In this document: positions 47,627-55,434 of the stretch, in pieces
Position numbering within the stretch: the stretch's first letter is position 1
How the letters are laid out: each line of letters starts with the position of its first letter
From: an uncultured Bacteroidota bacterium
GTDB taxonomy: Bacteria; Bacteroidota; Bacteroidia; 2-12-FULL-35-15
Assembly: GCA_903847205.1 (NCBI GenBank)
Contig: CAINDA010000034.1
Location: 1-64,000 of the forward strand
Length of the DNA stretch: 64,000 bases
Reading direction: 5' to 3'
Position numbers and translations under genes: made by a program
The notes under the pieces: generated by a model
Database searches by the model: none
What the model was told of the DNA's origin: nothing
Seen by the model: the letters and a program-made list of their open reading frames with translations, nothing else

Positions 47627-48814
47627 TTATTTAATAATTTCAGTTACCTGACCTGCACCAACTGTTCTGCCGCCTTCACGGATAGCAAAACGTAATCCTT
47701 TGTCCATCGCAACCGGTACAATTAATTTAACTGTAATAGTTACGTTATCTCCAGGCATAACCATATCGCGTCCTGTTGGAAGCTCAATTTCACCTGTAAC
47801 ATCAGTGGTACGTAAATAAAATTGAGGACGGTATTTATTGTGGAAAGGAGTGTGGCGACCGCCTTCTTCTTTTTTCAATACATAGATCTCAGCTTTAAAC
47901 TCAGTATGAGGAGTAATAGAACCTGGTTTAGCAACAACCATACCTCTACGGATATCTTTTTTATCGATACCGCGCAACAAAAGTCCTACGTTATCTCCTG
48001 CTTCACCTCTGTCAAGGATCTTACGGAACATTTCAACACCTGTAATTACAGATTTTAATTTTGTATCCTGCATTCCGATAATTTCGATTTCATCGCCTGT
48101 ATTGATTACACCAGTATCAATTTTACCAGTAGCAACAGTTCCACGGCCAGTGATAGTAAACACGTCTTCAACCGGCATAAGGAAAGGTTTATCAATTTCA
48201 CGAACAGGAATTGGAATGTAAGTATCAACTGCATCCATTAATTCCATAATTTTTCCCATCCATTTGGGATCTTTGTTAAGTCCGCCTAAAGCAGAACCCT
48301 GAATGATAGGAGTATTTGCGCCGTCAAACTGATAGAATGTCAACAATTCGCGAATTTCCATTTCAACAAGTTCCAACAATTCTGGATCGTCAACCATATC
48401 CACTTTATTCATAAACACAACAATTTTAGGAACACCAACCTGGCGTGCTAAAAGGATGTGCTCACGTGTTTGAGGCATAGGGCCGTCAGTTGCAGCAACA
48501 ACAAGTATAGCGCCGTCCATTTGGGCTGCACCAGTAACCATGTTTTTCACGTAATCAGCGTGACCCGGACAGTCAACGTGAGCATAGTGACGTTTTGAAG
48601 TAGAATATTCTACGTGAGAAGTATTAATGGTGATACCACGAGCTTTTTCTTCGGGAGCATTATCAATTGAAGAGAAATCTCTTACTTCTGATAATCCTTT
48701 TTCAGCAAGTACTACAGTAATTGCTGCGGTTAAGGTAGTTTTACCGTGGTCAACGTGACCTATTGTTCCTATGTTTACATGTGGTTTGGAACGATCGAAT
48801 TTTTCTTTAGCCAT
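47627..48814 (-). CDS. tuf: Elongation factor Tu
   Basis: 395 residues, full length. GTP-binding motifs GHVDHGKT (19-26), DCPGHADY and NKVD are present, as are the switch I residues ([16 protein letters not shown]) and the C-terminal barrels ending [15 protein letters not shown]. It delivers aminoacyl-tRNA to the ribosome. It lies directly after four tRNA genes and before a terminator. Only one tuf copy is visible. Confidence 0.98.
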   Translation of the reverse strand: MAKEKFDRSKPHVNIGTIGHVDHGKTTLTAAITVVLAEKGLSEVRDFSSIDNAPEEKARGITINTSHVEYSTSKRHYAHVDCPGHADYVKNMVTGAAQMDGAILVVAATDGPMPQTREHILLARQVGVPKIVVFMNKVDMVDDPELLELVEMEIRELLTFYQFDGANTPIIQGSALGGLNKDPKWMGKIMELMDAVDTYIPIPVREIDKPFLMPVEDVFTITGRGTVATGKIDTGVINTGDEIEIIGMQDTKLKSVITGVEMFRKILDRGEAGDNVGLLLRGIDKKDIRRGMVVAKPGSITPHTEFKAEIYVLKKEEGGRHTPFHNKYRPQFYLRTTDVTGEIELPTGRDMVMPGDNVTITVKLIVPVAMDKGLRFAIREGGRTVGAGQVTEIIK

Positions 48815-48923
48815 TGCTATTTATTTTATTAAATTGTTATTTTTATAATTTACTTATCTACTATTTTTTTTCAAAAATCAAAAAAAATTCAAGGCCGCTA
48901 TTTCATCTTAACAGTTCATTAAG

Positions 48924-48995
<72 letters not shown>

Positions 48996-49030
48996 TTAAT
49001 GAAAAGCTCAATAGCATTATTAAAAAAAAG

Positions 49031-49103
49031 AGCGGAAGACCGGGCTCGAACCGGCCACCCTCAGCTTGGAAGGCTGACGCTCTACCAAATGAGCTACTTC
49101 CGC
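49031..49103 (-). tRNA. tRNA-Gly (TCC)
   Basis: Acceptor stem GCGGAAG/CTTCCGC, D arm AGCTCATTTGGTAGAGC, anticodon arm CAGCC-TTCCAAG-CTGAG region with anticodon TCC and T arm GCCGG-TTCGAGC-CCGGT on the minus strand. Third of the four tRNAs upstream of tuf. Confidence 0.95.
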
Positions 49104-49193
49104 TTTTTTATTATCCTGAACTCGGACTGAATAGGCAATCAAAAATCCGCAATCTGCATTTTTAAAATTGATTCGCAATCCGCAATCCCTTTG

Positions 49194-49274
49194 TGGGGAG
49201 AGAAGGATTCGAACCTTCGAAGTCGAAACAACAGATTTACAGTCTGTCCCATTTGGCCACTCTGGTATCTCCCC
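49194..49274 (-). tRNA. tRNA-Tyr (GTA)
   Basis: Acceptor stem GGGGAGA/TCTCCCC, anticodon loop CTGTAAA with anticodon GTA and a long variable arm typical of class II tRNA-Tyr. T arm AAGG-TTCGAAT-CCTT. Second of the four tRNAs upstream of tuf. Confidence 0.95.
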
Positions 49275-49295
49275 GGCTGGTATCACAAAAAAAAG

Positions 49296-49369
49296 AGCCG
49301 ATGGAGGGATTCGAACCCCCGACCAGCTGATTACAAATCAGCTGCTCTGGCCAACTGAGCTACATCGGC
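49296..49369 (-). tRNA. tRNA-Thr (TGT)
   Basis: Acceptor stem GCCGATG/CATCGGC, D arm AGCTCAGTTGGCCAGAGC, anticodon loop TTTGTAA with anticodon TGT within CTGAT/ATCAG and T arm GGGGG-TTCGAAT-CCCTC. It is the first gene of the tRNA-tuf transcript and reads, with its neighbours, Thr-Tyr-Gly-Thr, the same order and anticodons as thrU-tyrU-glyT-thrT of Escherichia coli. Confidence 0.95.
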
Positions 49370-49451
49370 TTATAATGTACTACCACAATATTTAAAAGAA
49401 CTATAAGCGTTTTTTTATTGACTTTGTATGATACCCCTTCAAAAGGGATTG

Positions 49452-49484
49452 CAAAACTATAAATTTTTTATGGAGTAACAACAA
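49452..49484 (-). promoter_or_regulatory. Candidate Bacteroidota-type promoter for the tRNA-tuf operon
   Basis: On the minus strand TTG (in TTGTTG, 49479-49484) is followed after 19 bases by TAGTTTTG (49452-49459), matching the primary-sigma consensus of the phylum (TTTG at -33, TAnnTTTG at -7). It lies about 80 bases upstream of the first tRNA. A small GC-containing hairpin (CCCTTTTGAAGGG) follows it. Confidence 0.5.
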
Positions 49485-49565
49485 TTTTTATTGTTTTTTT
49501 TAAAAAAAAATGCAACCCCATGATTTGAGGCTGCAAATTTAGTTAAAACTTTGAATTTATAAGGA

Positions 49566-49865
49566 TTATATTCCTTTAATTTTTTCTTTATGTTTTTTCA
49601 CTTGGATTTTAAGTGCACCGATACTTGTATCAATAGCTTCTTCAAAACTCTTGCAATTTTTTTTTGCGAATAGATCATTGCCCGCAATATGGACTTTTAT
49701 TTCTGCTATCTTATTCTCTACAACACTTGATTTATCAATACGCAACGTAACATCGCTGCTAATTATGCCGTCGTAAAAATGATTTAATTTATCAATTCGT
49801 TCCTGAATAAATTCAACTAATTTTTTATCTGCATCAAAATGCACTGATTGGATTTTAATTGTCAT
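49566..49865 (-). CDS. hpf: Ribosome hibernation promoting factor, short form
   Basis: 99 residues: a single HPF/YfiA domain (MTIKIQSVHFDADKKLVEFIQERIDKL to SFEEAIDTSIGALKIQVKKHKEK) without the C-terminal dimerisation domain of long HPF. It should bind the decoding centre of the small subunit and silence idle ribosomes. The leader carries a full Shine-Dalgarno, TAGGAGGA at about 49872-49879, eight bases before the ATG, which is unlike every neighbouring gene. It is 211 bases downstream of xerC. Confidence 0.92.
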   Translation of the reverse strand: MTIKIQSVHFDADKKLVEFIQERIDKLNHFYDGIISSDVTLRIDKSSVVENKIAEIKVHIAGNDLFAKKNCKSFEEAIDTSIGALKIQVKKHKEKIKGI

Positions 49866-50076
49866 GGTTTAGTCCTCCTAAATTAAATTATTAAATGATC
49901 GTCTTGTGAGTTCTTAAAAATAGAAAAATTTGTTTGTGCGAATATATAAATAAATATAGTAATCTGTTAACTTTTCATTAAAATAAAATAAATTAATTTC
50001 ATTTTTAAAAAATACTGATAAAAACTTCCGCCACGACTGTCTCCCCCCCTGTCCATCGGCCGCATCCTGCCTTCTC

Positions 50077-50961
50077 TCATCCTTTAGGATGTGCCTGCTT
50101 GTGAGTATTTTTTAATTTTCCGATTGTATTGTGCGTGTATATTTGTGTTGCTGAAAGATTGACATGGCCGAGCAATTCTTTAATCGCATTTAAATCAGCC
50201 CCGTTATTAAGCATGTGTGTTGCAAATGTATGGCGCAATACATGCGGGCTTTTTTTATTCATTGTAGTTATTTCAGAAAGACAAGTATTAACTAATCTAT
50301 AGACAAATTTTTCATACAATTTTTTTCCATTTTTATCTACAAACAAAAATTCATCATTCAAACTGCCCTTAGCTGTTAAGTAATTCTCTACCTGCTGTTT
50401 TAAAGGAGTATTAAATGGTATAATGCGTTCTTTGCTGCGTTTACCGAGTACTTTTATCTGGCAGAGATATAAGTCCACATTGGATTGTTTAAGATTAATT
50501 AGTTCGGATAAGCGGATACCTGAGGCATAAAAAAGTTCCATTATTAATTTATTCCGCAGTCCTTGAAAATCATCGCCAAAAGCGCTGTCATCAAGTAATG
50601 TATCCATTTTTTCTTTTTCAATAAAAACGGGTAATCGCTTTGCTGTTTTCTGAGAAAGAATTTTTAACATTGGATTTTCGGATACAATGTTTTGACGGAG
50701 TAAATATTTATAAAAAGTTTTAAGTGCAGTAATTTTGCGGTTTACCGAGCGAGGAGTTATTTTTTGCTCTATTAAACTTATAATCCAAGAGCGGATGCAG
50801 GAATGATTGACTTCTGAAATACTCTTTATTTCGAAGGCACTGTTGAGAAAAATAATAAACTGGTTTAAGTCATTGGTATATGCAGTAACCGTATGGGGGG
50901 AGGATCGCTTTTCGTATTGGATGTATTCTAAAAATCCATCCCTGCCTGCATCTAAATCCAT
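50077..50961 (-). CDS. xerC: Tyrosine recombinase XerC/XerD
   Basis: 294 residues. An N-terminal SAM-like DNA-binding domain (about 5-90) and a C-terminal catalytic domain with Arg150, Lys174, His240, Arg243, His266 and Tyr275, the complete active set of tyrosine recombinases (SGIRLSEL, HVLRHTFATHM, LLGHVNL, IYTH). It resolves chromosome dimers at dif. Its place between rpsU and hpf is the standard core position in Bacteroidota, so it is a host enzyme rather than an integrase. Whether it is XerC or XerD cannot be told by eye. Confidence 0.9.
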   Translation of the reverse strand: MDLDAGRDGFLEYIQYEKRSSPHTVTAYTNDLNQFIIFLNSAFEIKSISEVNHSCIRSWIISLIEQKITPRSVNRKITALKTFYKYLLRQNIVSENPMLKILSQKTAKRLPVFIEKEKMDTLLDDSAFGDDFQGLRNKLIMELFYASGIRLSELINLKQSNVDLYLCQIKVLGKRSKERIIPFNTPLKQQVENYLTAKGSLNDEFLFVDKNGKKLYEKFVYRLVNTCLSEITTMNKKSPHVLRHTFATHMLNNGADLNAIKELLGHVNLSATQIYTHNTIGKLKNTHKQAHPKG

Positions 50962-51075
50962 AAAAATAAAGAGGTAAAATTTACGGTGTTCAACGTGAAT
51001 AACTTTAAAAAGTTATGCGGAACAAAATAAATTTCACCTCCTATGGGAGAAATAATTATTTTAAAAGCTGAAGAA

Positions 51076-51270
51076 CTATCCTTCTTCGCTTTCTTGCATT
51101 TTCTGTTTGTAAATGGCCTTTTTCTTTCCTTCACGGAAAACTACAGAAGGCTTTGTGAATTTTGAACGTTCACGTAATTCTTTCACAACACCTGTTTTTT
51201 CAAATTTCTTTTTGAATTTTTTTAGTGCTTTTTCAATTGCTTCACCTTCTTTGATTGGTACTATTAACAT
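51076..51270 (-). CDS. rpsU: Ribosomal protein bS21
   Basis: 64 residues from the ATG at 51270 (an in-frame start at 51306 would add 12 residues that the family lacks). MLIVPIKEGEAIEKALKKFKKKF is the usual start, followed by a strongly basic helix (RERSKFTKPSVVFREGKKKAIYKQK). In Bacteroidota bS21 helps cover the 16S anti-Shine-Dalgarno. The leader has no Shine-Dalgarno. TACATTTG at 51304-51311 (minus strand) resembles a -7 box and would give a leader of about 27 bases; no clear -33 element was seen. Confidence 0.94.
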   Translation of the reverse strand: MLIVPIKEGEAIEKALKKFKKKFEKTGVVKELRERSKFTKPSVVFREGKKKAIYKQKMQESEEG

Positions 51271-51486
51271 CTTTTTCTGTTTTAGATTATTTTTAATGGG
51301 TTGCAAATGTATATATAAAAACTTATAATTAAAAAAAAATTCCGAGAATTTTAGTGATGATACGGTTCAAATAAATTATTTTCCTTGAAATAGCAATTAA
51401 AAACTATTGGAAATCAATCGACTTCCTTCGCCGACAGACGGTTTTAAAGCTAAGCTACAAAATTATTTTATAAAAAAAGTCTAAAA

Positions 51487-52626
51487 CTATTTCATTATCT
51501 CACGGGCAATTACCATTTTTTGAATTTCGGATGTTCCTTCACCAATAGTGCAGAGTTTAGAATCGCGGTAATATTTTTCGGCAGGAAAATCTTTTGTGTA
51601 GCCGTAACCTCCGAATATCTGAACGGCCTCAGTTGCAGCCCTTACAGCTGTTTCGGAAGCATAGTATTTAGCGTAAGCGCCTTCTTTAGTCATTTTTAAT
51701 CCTTTGTTTTTTCTGTCAGCGGCTAATAATGTTAATAGTTCGGCCGCTTCAATTTCTGTTGCCATGTCGGCCAATTTAAAAGAAATAGCTTGAAACTGTG
51801 AGATTGGTTTACCAAACTGTTCACGCTCTTTTGAATATTTTACAGATGCTTCAAATGCGCCCTTTGCAATCCCCACAGCGAGAGCAGCAATTGAAATACG
51901 TCCTCCATCCAATACTTTCATTGCCTGCATAAAACCATCGCCTTCTTTACCCAGCATTTGATCTTTGTGTACACGGCAGTTGTCAAAAATAAGTTCAGCG
52001 GTTTCAGATGCTCGCATTCCTAATTTATTTTCTTTTTTACCTGATTTAAATCCCGGAGTTCCTTTTTCGATAATAAAGGCTGTCATAGCTTTGCTATCGC
52101 CCTTTTCGCCAGTACGGACAATAACAACTGCAACATTTCCGGTTATTGCGTGGGTAATAAAATTTTTTGAACCATTAATTATGTAATAGTCACCGTCTTT
52201 CTTAGCATTTGAAATCATTCCTCCTGAATCTGAACCTGTACCGGTTTCTGTTAAGCCCCATGCACCAATCCATTCGGCGGAAGCTAATTTAGGAAGGTAT
52301 TTCTTTTTTTGTTCTTCGCTGCCGAAAGCTAAGATATGCCCCGTGCATAATGAATTATGCGCCGCCATTGAAAGTCCGATTGAACCGCAGATTTTACTAA
52401 GTTCAACAATTGCCGTAACATATTCGGTATATGAAAAACCTGAACCGCCATATTCTGTAGGCACTACAACCCCCATCAATCCCAATTCACCAAGTTTTTT
52501 GAATACTTCTACGGGGAATATCTGTGCTTCGTCCCACTCCATCATTTTGGGGCGGATGTGGTCATTGCCAAATTTTTTAATCATATCGGCAATCATCTTC
52601 TGGTTTTCGTTGGTGCTAAAATCCAT
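51487..52626 (-). CDS. Short-chain-type acyl-CoA dehydrogenase
   Basis: 379 residues, typical length. Signatures: WGLTETGTGSDSGG and the FAD-binding middle domain; GLKMTKEGAYAKYYAS; FGGYGYTKDFPAEKYYRD and the C-terminal TIGEGTSEIQKMVIAREI, where the Glu of GEGT is the catalytic base of the short/medium-chain branch. It oxidises acyl-CoA to enoyl-CoA with electron-transfer flavoprotein as acceptor. The sequence type suggests butyryl-CoA as a likely substrate. It stands alone; no ETF genes are nearby. Confidence 0.92.
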   Translation of the reverse strand: MDFSTNENQKMIADMIKKFGNDHIRPKMMEWDEAQIFPVEVFKKLGELGLMGVVVPTEYGGSGFSYTEYVTAIVELSKICGSIGLSMAAHNSLCTGHILAFGSEEQKKKYLPKLASAEWIGAWGLTETGTGSDSGGMISNAKKDGDYYIINGSKNFITHAITGNVAVVIVRTGEKGDSKAMTAFIIEKGTPGFKSGKKENKLGMRASETAELIFDNCRVHKDQMLGKEGDGFMQAMKVLDGGRISIAALAVGIAKGAFEASVKYSKEREQFGKPISQFQAISFKLADMATEIEAAELLTLLAADRKNKGLKMTKEGAYAKYYASETAVRAATEAVQIFGGYGYTKDFPAEKYYRDSKLCTIGEGTSEIQKMVIAREIMK

Positions 52627-52718
52627 TTGCTTGTAGTATTAAGTGAAAAAAATATAAATTATTTTAAGAAATTGTTTGAAGGAAAATACGATGTTTTTTA
52701 ATTTACTACTTACAGGGC

Positions 52719-53246
52719 TTAATAATTTACTAAGCTGATATTATTTTCAGAATACTGACTTAACCTTTCTTTACCCTTCAAAAAATCTAATTCAACTACA
52801 AAAGCAAAACCTGCAACAATGCCGTTCTGCATTTGAATTAGTTTAGCAGCGGCCTCTGCTGTTCCGCCTGTAGCGAGTAAATCATCATGTATTAAAACAT
52901 TCCAGCCCGGCTTAATTTCATCCACCTGCATTTCTACCTTTGCGCTGCCATACTCCAAATCATATTCATACGAAATAGTTTTATAAGGCAGTTTTCCTGA
53001 TTTGCGGACTAAAACAAATGGAATATTTAATTTGGCTGCCAAAGCAAAACCAAATAAAAATCCGCGACTCTCCACTCCTACTATGGCATTGATGTTTTTA
53101 CCTGTATAAAAAGCGGCGAATGTATTTACAATATCTTCGCAGAGCTGCGGGTTATGGAAAATCGGAGTGATGTCTTTGAAAAGTATCCCAGGCTTTGGAA
53201 AATCTGCAACATCGCGGATAGAGGTTCTTAATTTTTGCTCGAGCAT
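52719..53246 (-). CDS. apt: Adenine phosphoribosyltransferase
   Basis: 175 residues. RTSIRDVADFPKPGILFKDITPI is the conserved N-terminus, GVESRGFLFG and VLVRKSGKLPYKT are substrate-binding loops and VLIHDDLLATGGTAEAA is the PRPP-binding motif. It salvages adenine to AMP. Spacers of about 90 to 120 bases on each side suggest an independent unit. Confidence 0.95.
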   Translation of the reverse strand: MLEQKLRTSIRDVADFPKPGILFKDITPIFHNPQLCEDIVNTFAAFYTGKNINAIVGVESRGFLFGFALAAKLNIPFVLVRKSGKLPYKTISYEYDLEYGSAKVEMQVDEIKPGWNVLIHDDLLATGGTAEAAAKLIQMQNGIVAGFAFVVELDFLKGKERLSQYSENNISLVNY

Positions 53247-53365
53247 TTATGTTATTAAATTAAATTGTTTTAATATTCAGCAGCACTTGTTTATAAAACG
53301 CTGTAACTGCAGCCAATTCAAGCTTTATTTTTAACAGATAAATAAATGAAAAGAAAACTGGTGTT

Positions 53366-54529
53366 TTATTCAAGAGTTAAATAGGGTACAATTTTACGGT
53401 ATGTTTCGTCATCTACCAAATCTGTTTTTTTAATTTCCTGAAGGGTTTTGTATTTACCATGTTTGCTGCGGTAATTAACAATGGCATTTGCAGCATTCCA
53501 TTTAAGATAAGGATGCTTCAATTCAGCTGCTGTGCAGGTATTAATATGTATTTTCTTGATTTCAGTTGGATCAACAATTATATTTTTTTTAATCTTATCA
53601 AACTTAATGCTGTCGAACTTCCACATTTCCATTAATTGTTCTTTGGCTGCAAAGCCTCCGAGTAAATTCCGATACTTGATAATTGATTTCGCATAAAATG
53701 CACCTATGCCTTTTACTTTCATTAACTGCAGGGTATCTGCTGAATTGATGTCAACAATTATACTTTCGGACTTAAAATTTTCGGCCTTTGAATCGGCCGG
53801 GCTATTTTTATCTGAAGGAATTTGAATATATGGTTCAAGAGATAAATATTGTTTTTCGGGAATGCAGTACATTTTTTTTACATCTTCTTTGCTGTGAAAT
53901 TTCCCGCCCTTTGATTCATAATTTTTTATTGTATGAATTTGTTTTTCAGACATACCGAGACGTTCCCAATCCTTATCAGGAAGGTTATTCGGATTGAAAT
54001 TAAAATGTTCGGCAGGTTTGCTTTCAAAGTTATTATGTGCTTCAGAATCTTTAATTTGGATAAAAGGTTCTAACGATAGATACTGCTTTTCAGGGATGCA
54101 GTACATTTTTTTTACATCTTCTTTGCTGTGAAATTTGCCTCCTTTTGATTCATAATTTTTAATTGTATGAATTTGTTTTTCGCTTAAGCCGAGACGCTCC
54201 CAATCTTTATCCGGCAGGTTGTTTGGGTTAAAATTAAAATATTCGGCGGGTTTGCTTTTGCTGTTATTATTTGATTCGAATTCATTGGATGCTTCATTTT
54301 GAAAACTGTATTTCTTTTCGCTTTTTAATGAATCTTTTGAGTTTTCTATTGATTTATTAAATACTTCAATCTCGTTTTCAAATTTTGAAAAATCAACTAT
54401 TTCAGGTTTAATAAATTTATCGGAAAAACATAAATAAGCTATTAAGAGGATTATGATTACAATTAATACAAATAGCCCGTTACGCTCGCGTTTATTGAAT
54501 GTGAGGTAATCACGAATGAATTGTTTCAT
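53366..54529 (-). CDS. ComEA-like helix-hairpin-helix membrane protein with duplicated module
   Basis: 387 residues. One membrane helix (about 19-36) near the N-terminus, a Ser/Asn/Lys linker, then two nearly identical 78-residue modules (from SKPAEYFNFN and SKPAEHFNFN, each with RLGxSEKQIHTIKNYESKGGKF), and a third diverged HhH set (DINSADTLQLMKVKGIGAFYAKSIIKYR and HINTCTAAELKHPYLKW). ComEA-type HhH proteins bind DNA during uptake; a DNA-binding role at the cell surface is inferred. The two modules differ at only a few residues over 234 bases, so the duplication is recent or kept uniform by conversion. Confidence 0.8.
   Translation of the reverse strand: MKQFIRDYLTFNKRERNGLFVLIVIIILLIAYLCFSDKFIKPEIVDFSKFENEIEVFNKSIENSKDSLKSEKKYSFQNEASNEFESNNNSKSKPAEYFNFNPNNLPDKDWERLGLSEKQIHTIKNYESKGGKFHSKEDVKKMYCIPEKQYLSLEPFIQIKDSEAHNNFESKPAEHFNFNPNNLPDKDWERLGMSEKQIHTIKNYESKGGKFHSKEDVKKMYCIPEKQYLSLEPYIQIPSDKNSPADSKAENFKSESIIVDINSADTLQLMKVKGIGAFYAKSIIKYRNLLGGFAAKEQLMEMWKFDSIKFDKIKKNIIVDPTEIKKIHINTCTAAELKHPYLKWNAANAIVNYRSKHGKYKTLQEIKKTDLVDDETYRKIVPYLTLE
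53806..54273 (-). repeat. 234-bp tandem duplication inside the HhH gene
   Basis: The two copies are offset by 234 bases (78 codons). Most third positions also match, showing low divergence. The period is in frame, so unequal crossing-over would add or remove whole HhH modules. Confidence 0.75.
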
Positions 54530-54947
54530 GGTGTGGAAAGGATATTTGTAAAATGCTTTGTGTTAAAAACTGTGGCTTTCTCACTGTCTCGCTCAAACAG
54601 CCACAGGCAGTTTGCCGTCTTTTTTCTTGAAAAAAAAGAAACAAAAATTCAAGAACAAACGATTGCTCCACACAGGCAACATGGCATCGCGTTTGTTCAG
54701 GCCTCACGCACGTTTTCATAAATAATTTTTTGCACAAAAAATTAAAACATGCAGCCTCTCTTTTATGTACTCATTTATTTTAAAAACTATACCAAACGAA
54801 AACTGATTAAAAGTACAAAGTTTGCTGTAAATGCAAAATAAAAATTTGGACTGCTGAAAAAGGACATCGGCATCGCCTCTTTTTAAATCCATTGGAACTG
54901 CTTGCTTTTTAAAATTGTAAAAACGATATTTGGAGAAACGAATCATT
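54530..54947. other. Divergent intergenic region with two stem-loops
   Basis: 418 bases between the HhH gene (-) and the lipoprotein gene (+). One stem-loop is CTGTGGCT (54570-54577) with AGCCACAG (54599-54606); a second is TCTTGAA (54625-54631) with TTCAAGA (54648-54654) around an A-rich loop. The segment 54560-54720 is richer in GC than its surroundings and reads like a dispersed repeat. No gene is supported here; the promoters of both flanking genes should lie in the AT-rich edges. Confidence 0.5.
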
Positions 54948-55403
54948 ATGCATCAGCCTGTTTTTACTATTCTTTTATTTGCTTCAGCCCTGTTATCAGC
55001 CTGCCATACAAGAGAGGTCGGCCAGACGAACAGTGTTAAAATGATTGAAGCGCCTAACACAGAACCTGAAATAAAAGATATAATTATAGATCCGAAACTT
55101 GATGCTGCAAACCTTGGCGGATCCGGCACAAGCATTGACAGCATCAGCGTTAAGGGGGATATACTTTCAATATTTGCAACCTACGGCGGAGGATGCAAAA
55201 AACATATTTTTGATTTATACTCAACAGGCATTTATGCAAAATCACTTCCGCCGCAGTTAACGATTTATCTTAAACATGTTAACAATGACGATAGATGCAA
55301 GAAGTTAGTTATTCAGGAATTAAAATTTAACATTGCTGCTGTCAAATATAAAAGAGGGTCATTAATTATAAAATTAGGGGATTCATCAGTAAAATATCAA
55401 TAA
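54948..55403 (+). CDS. Putative lipoprotein
   Basis: 151 residues from the ATG at 54948; a TTG at 54930 would add six residues. The signal ends in the lipobox LLSAC with Cys18 as the lipidated residue (MHQPVFTILLFASALLSAC). The mature part has a Gly-rich GGSGTSIDSISVKGDILSIFATYGGGCKKHIFDLY segment and two further Cys. No family recognised. It is 31 bases upstream of the secreted protease gene and likely co-transcribed with it. Confidence 0.7.
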   Translation: MHQPVFTILLFASALLSACHTREVGQTNSVKMIEAPNTEPEIKDIIIDPKLDAANLGGSGTSIDSISVKGDILSIFATYGGGCKKHIFDLYSTGIYAKSLPPQLTIYLKHVNNDDRCKKLVIQELKFNIAAVKYKRGSLIIKLGDSSVKYQ

Positions 55404-55434
55404 ATAAAAACGCTTTGTTTCCAAATAGATTTTC

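Noticed and set aside
50077-50961. Mobile-element integrase
   Set aside because: The recombinase is in the conserved rpsU-xerC-hpf position with no attachment sites or cargo; it is the chromosomal Xer enzyme.
50952-51134. 60-codon minus-strand frame between rpsU and xerC
   Set aside because: Starts inside rpsU in another frame and has no recognisable features; the nearby Shine-Dalgarno-like sequence does not lead into it.
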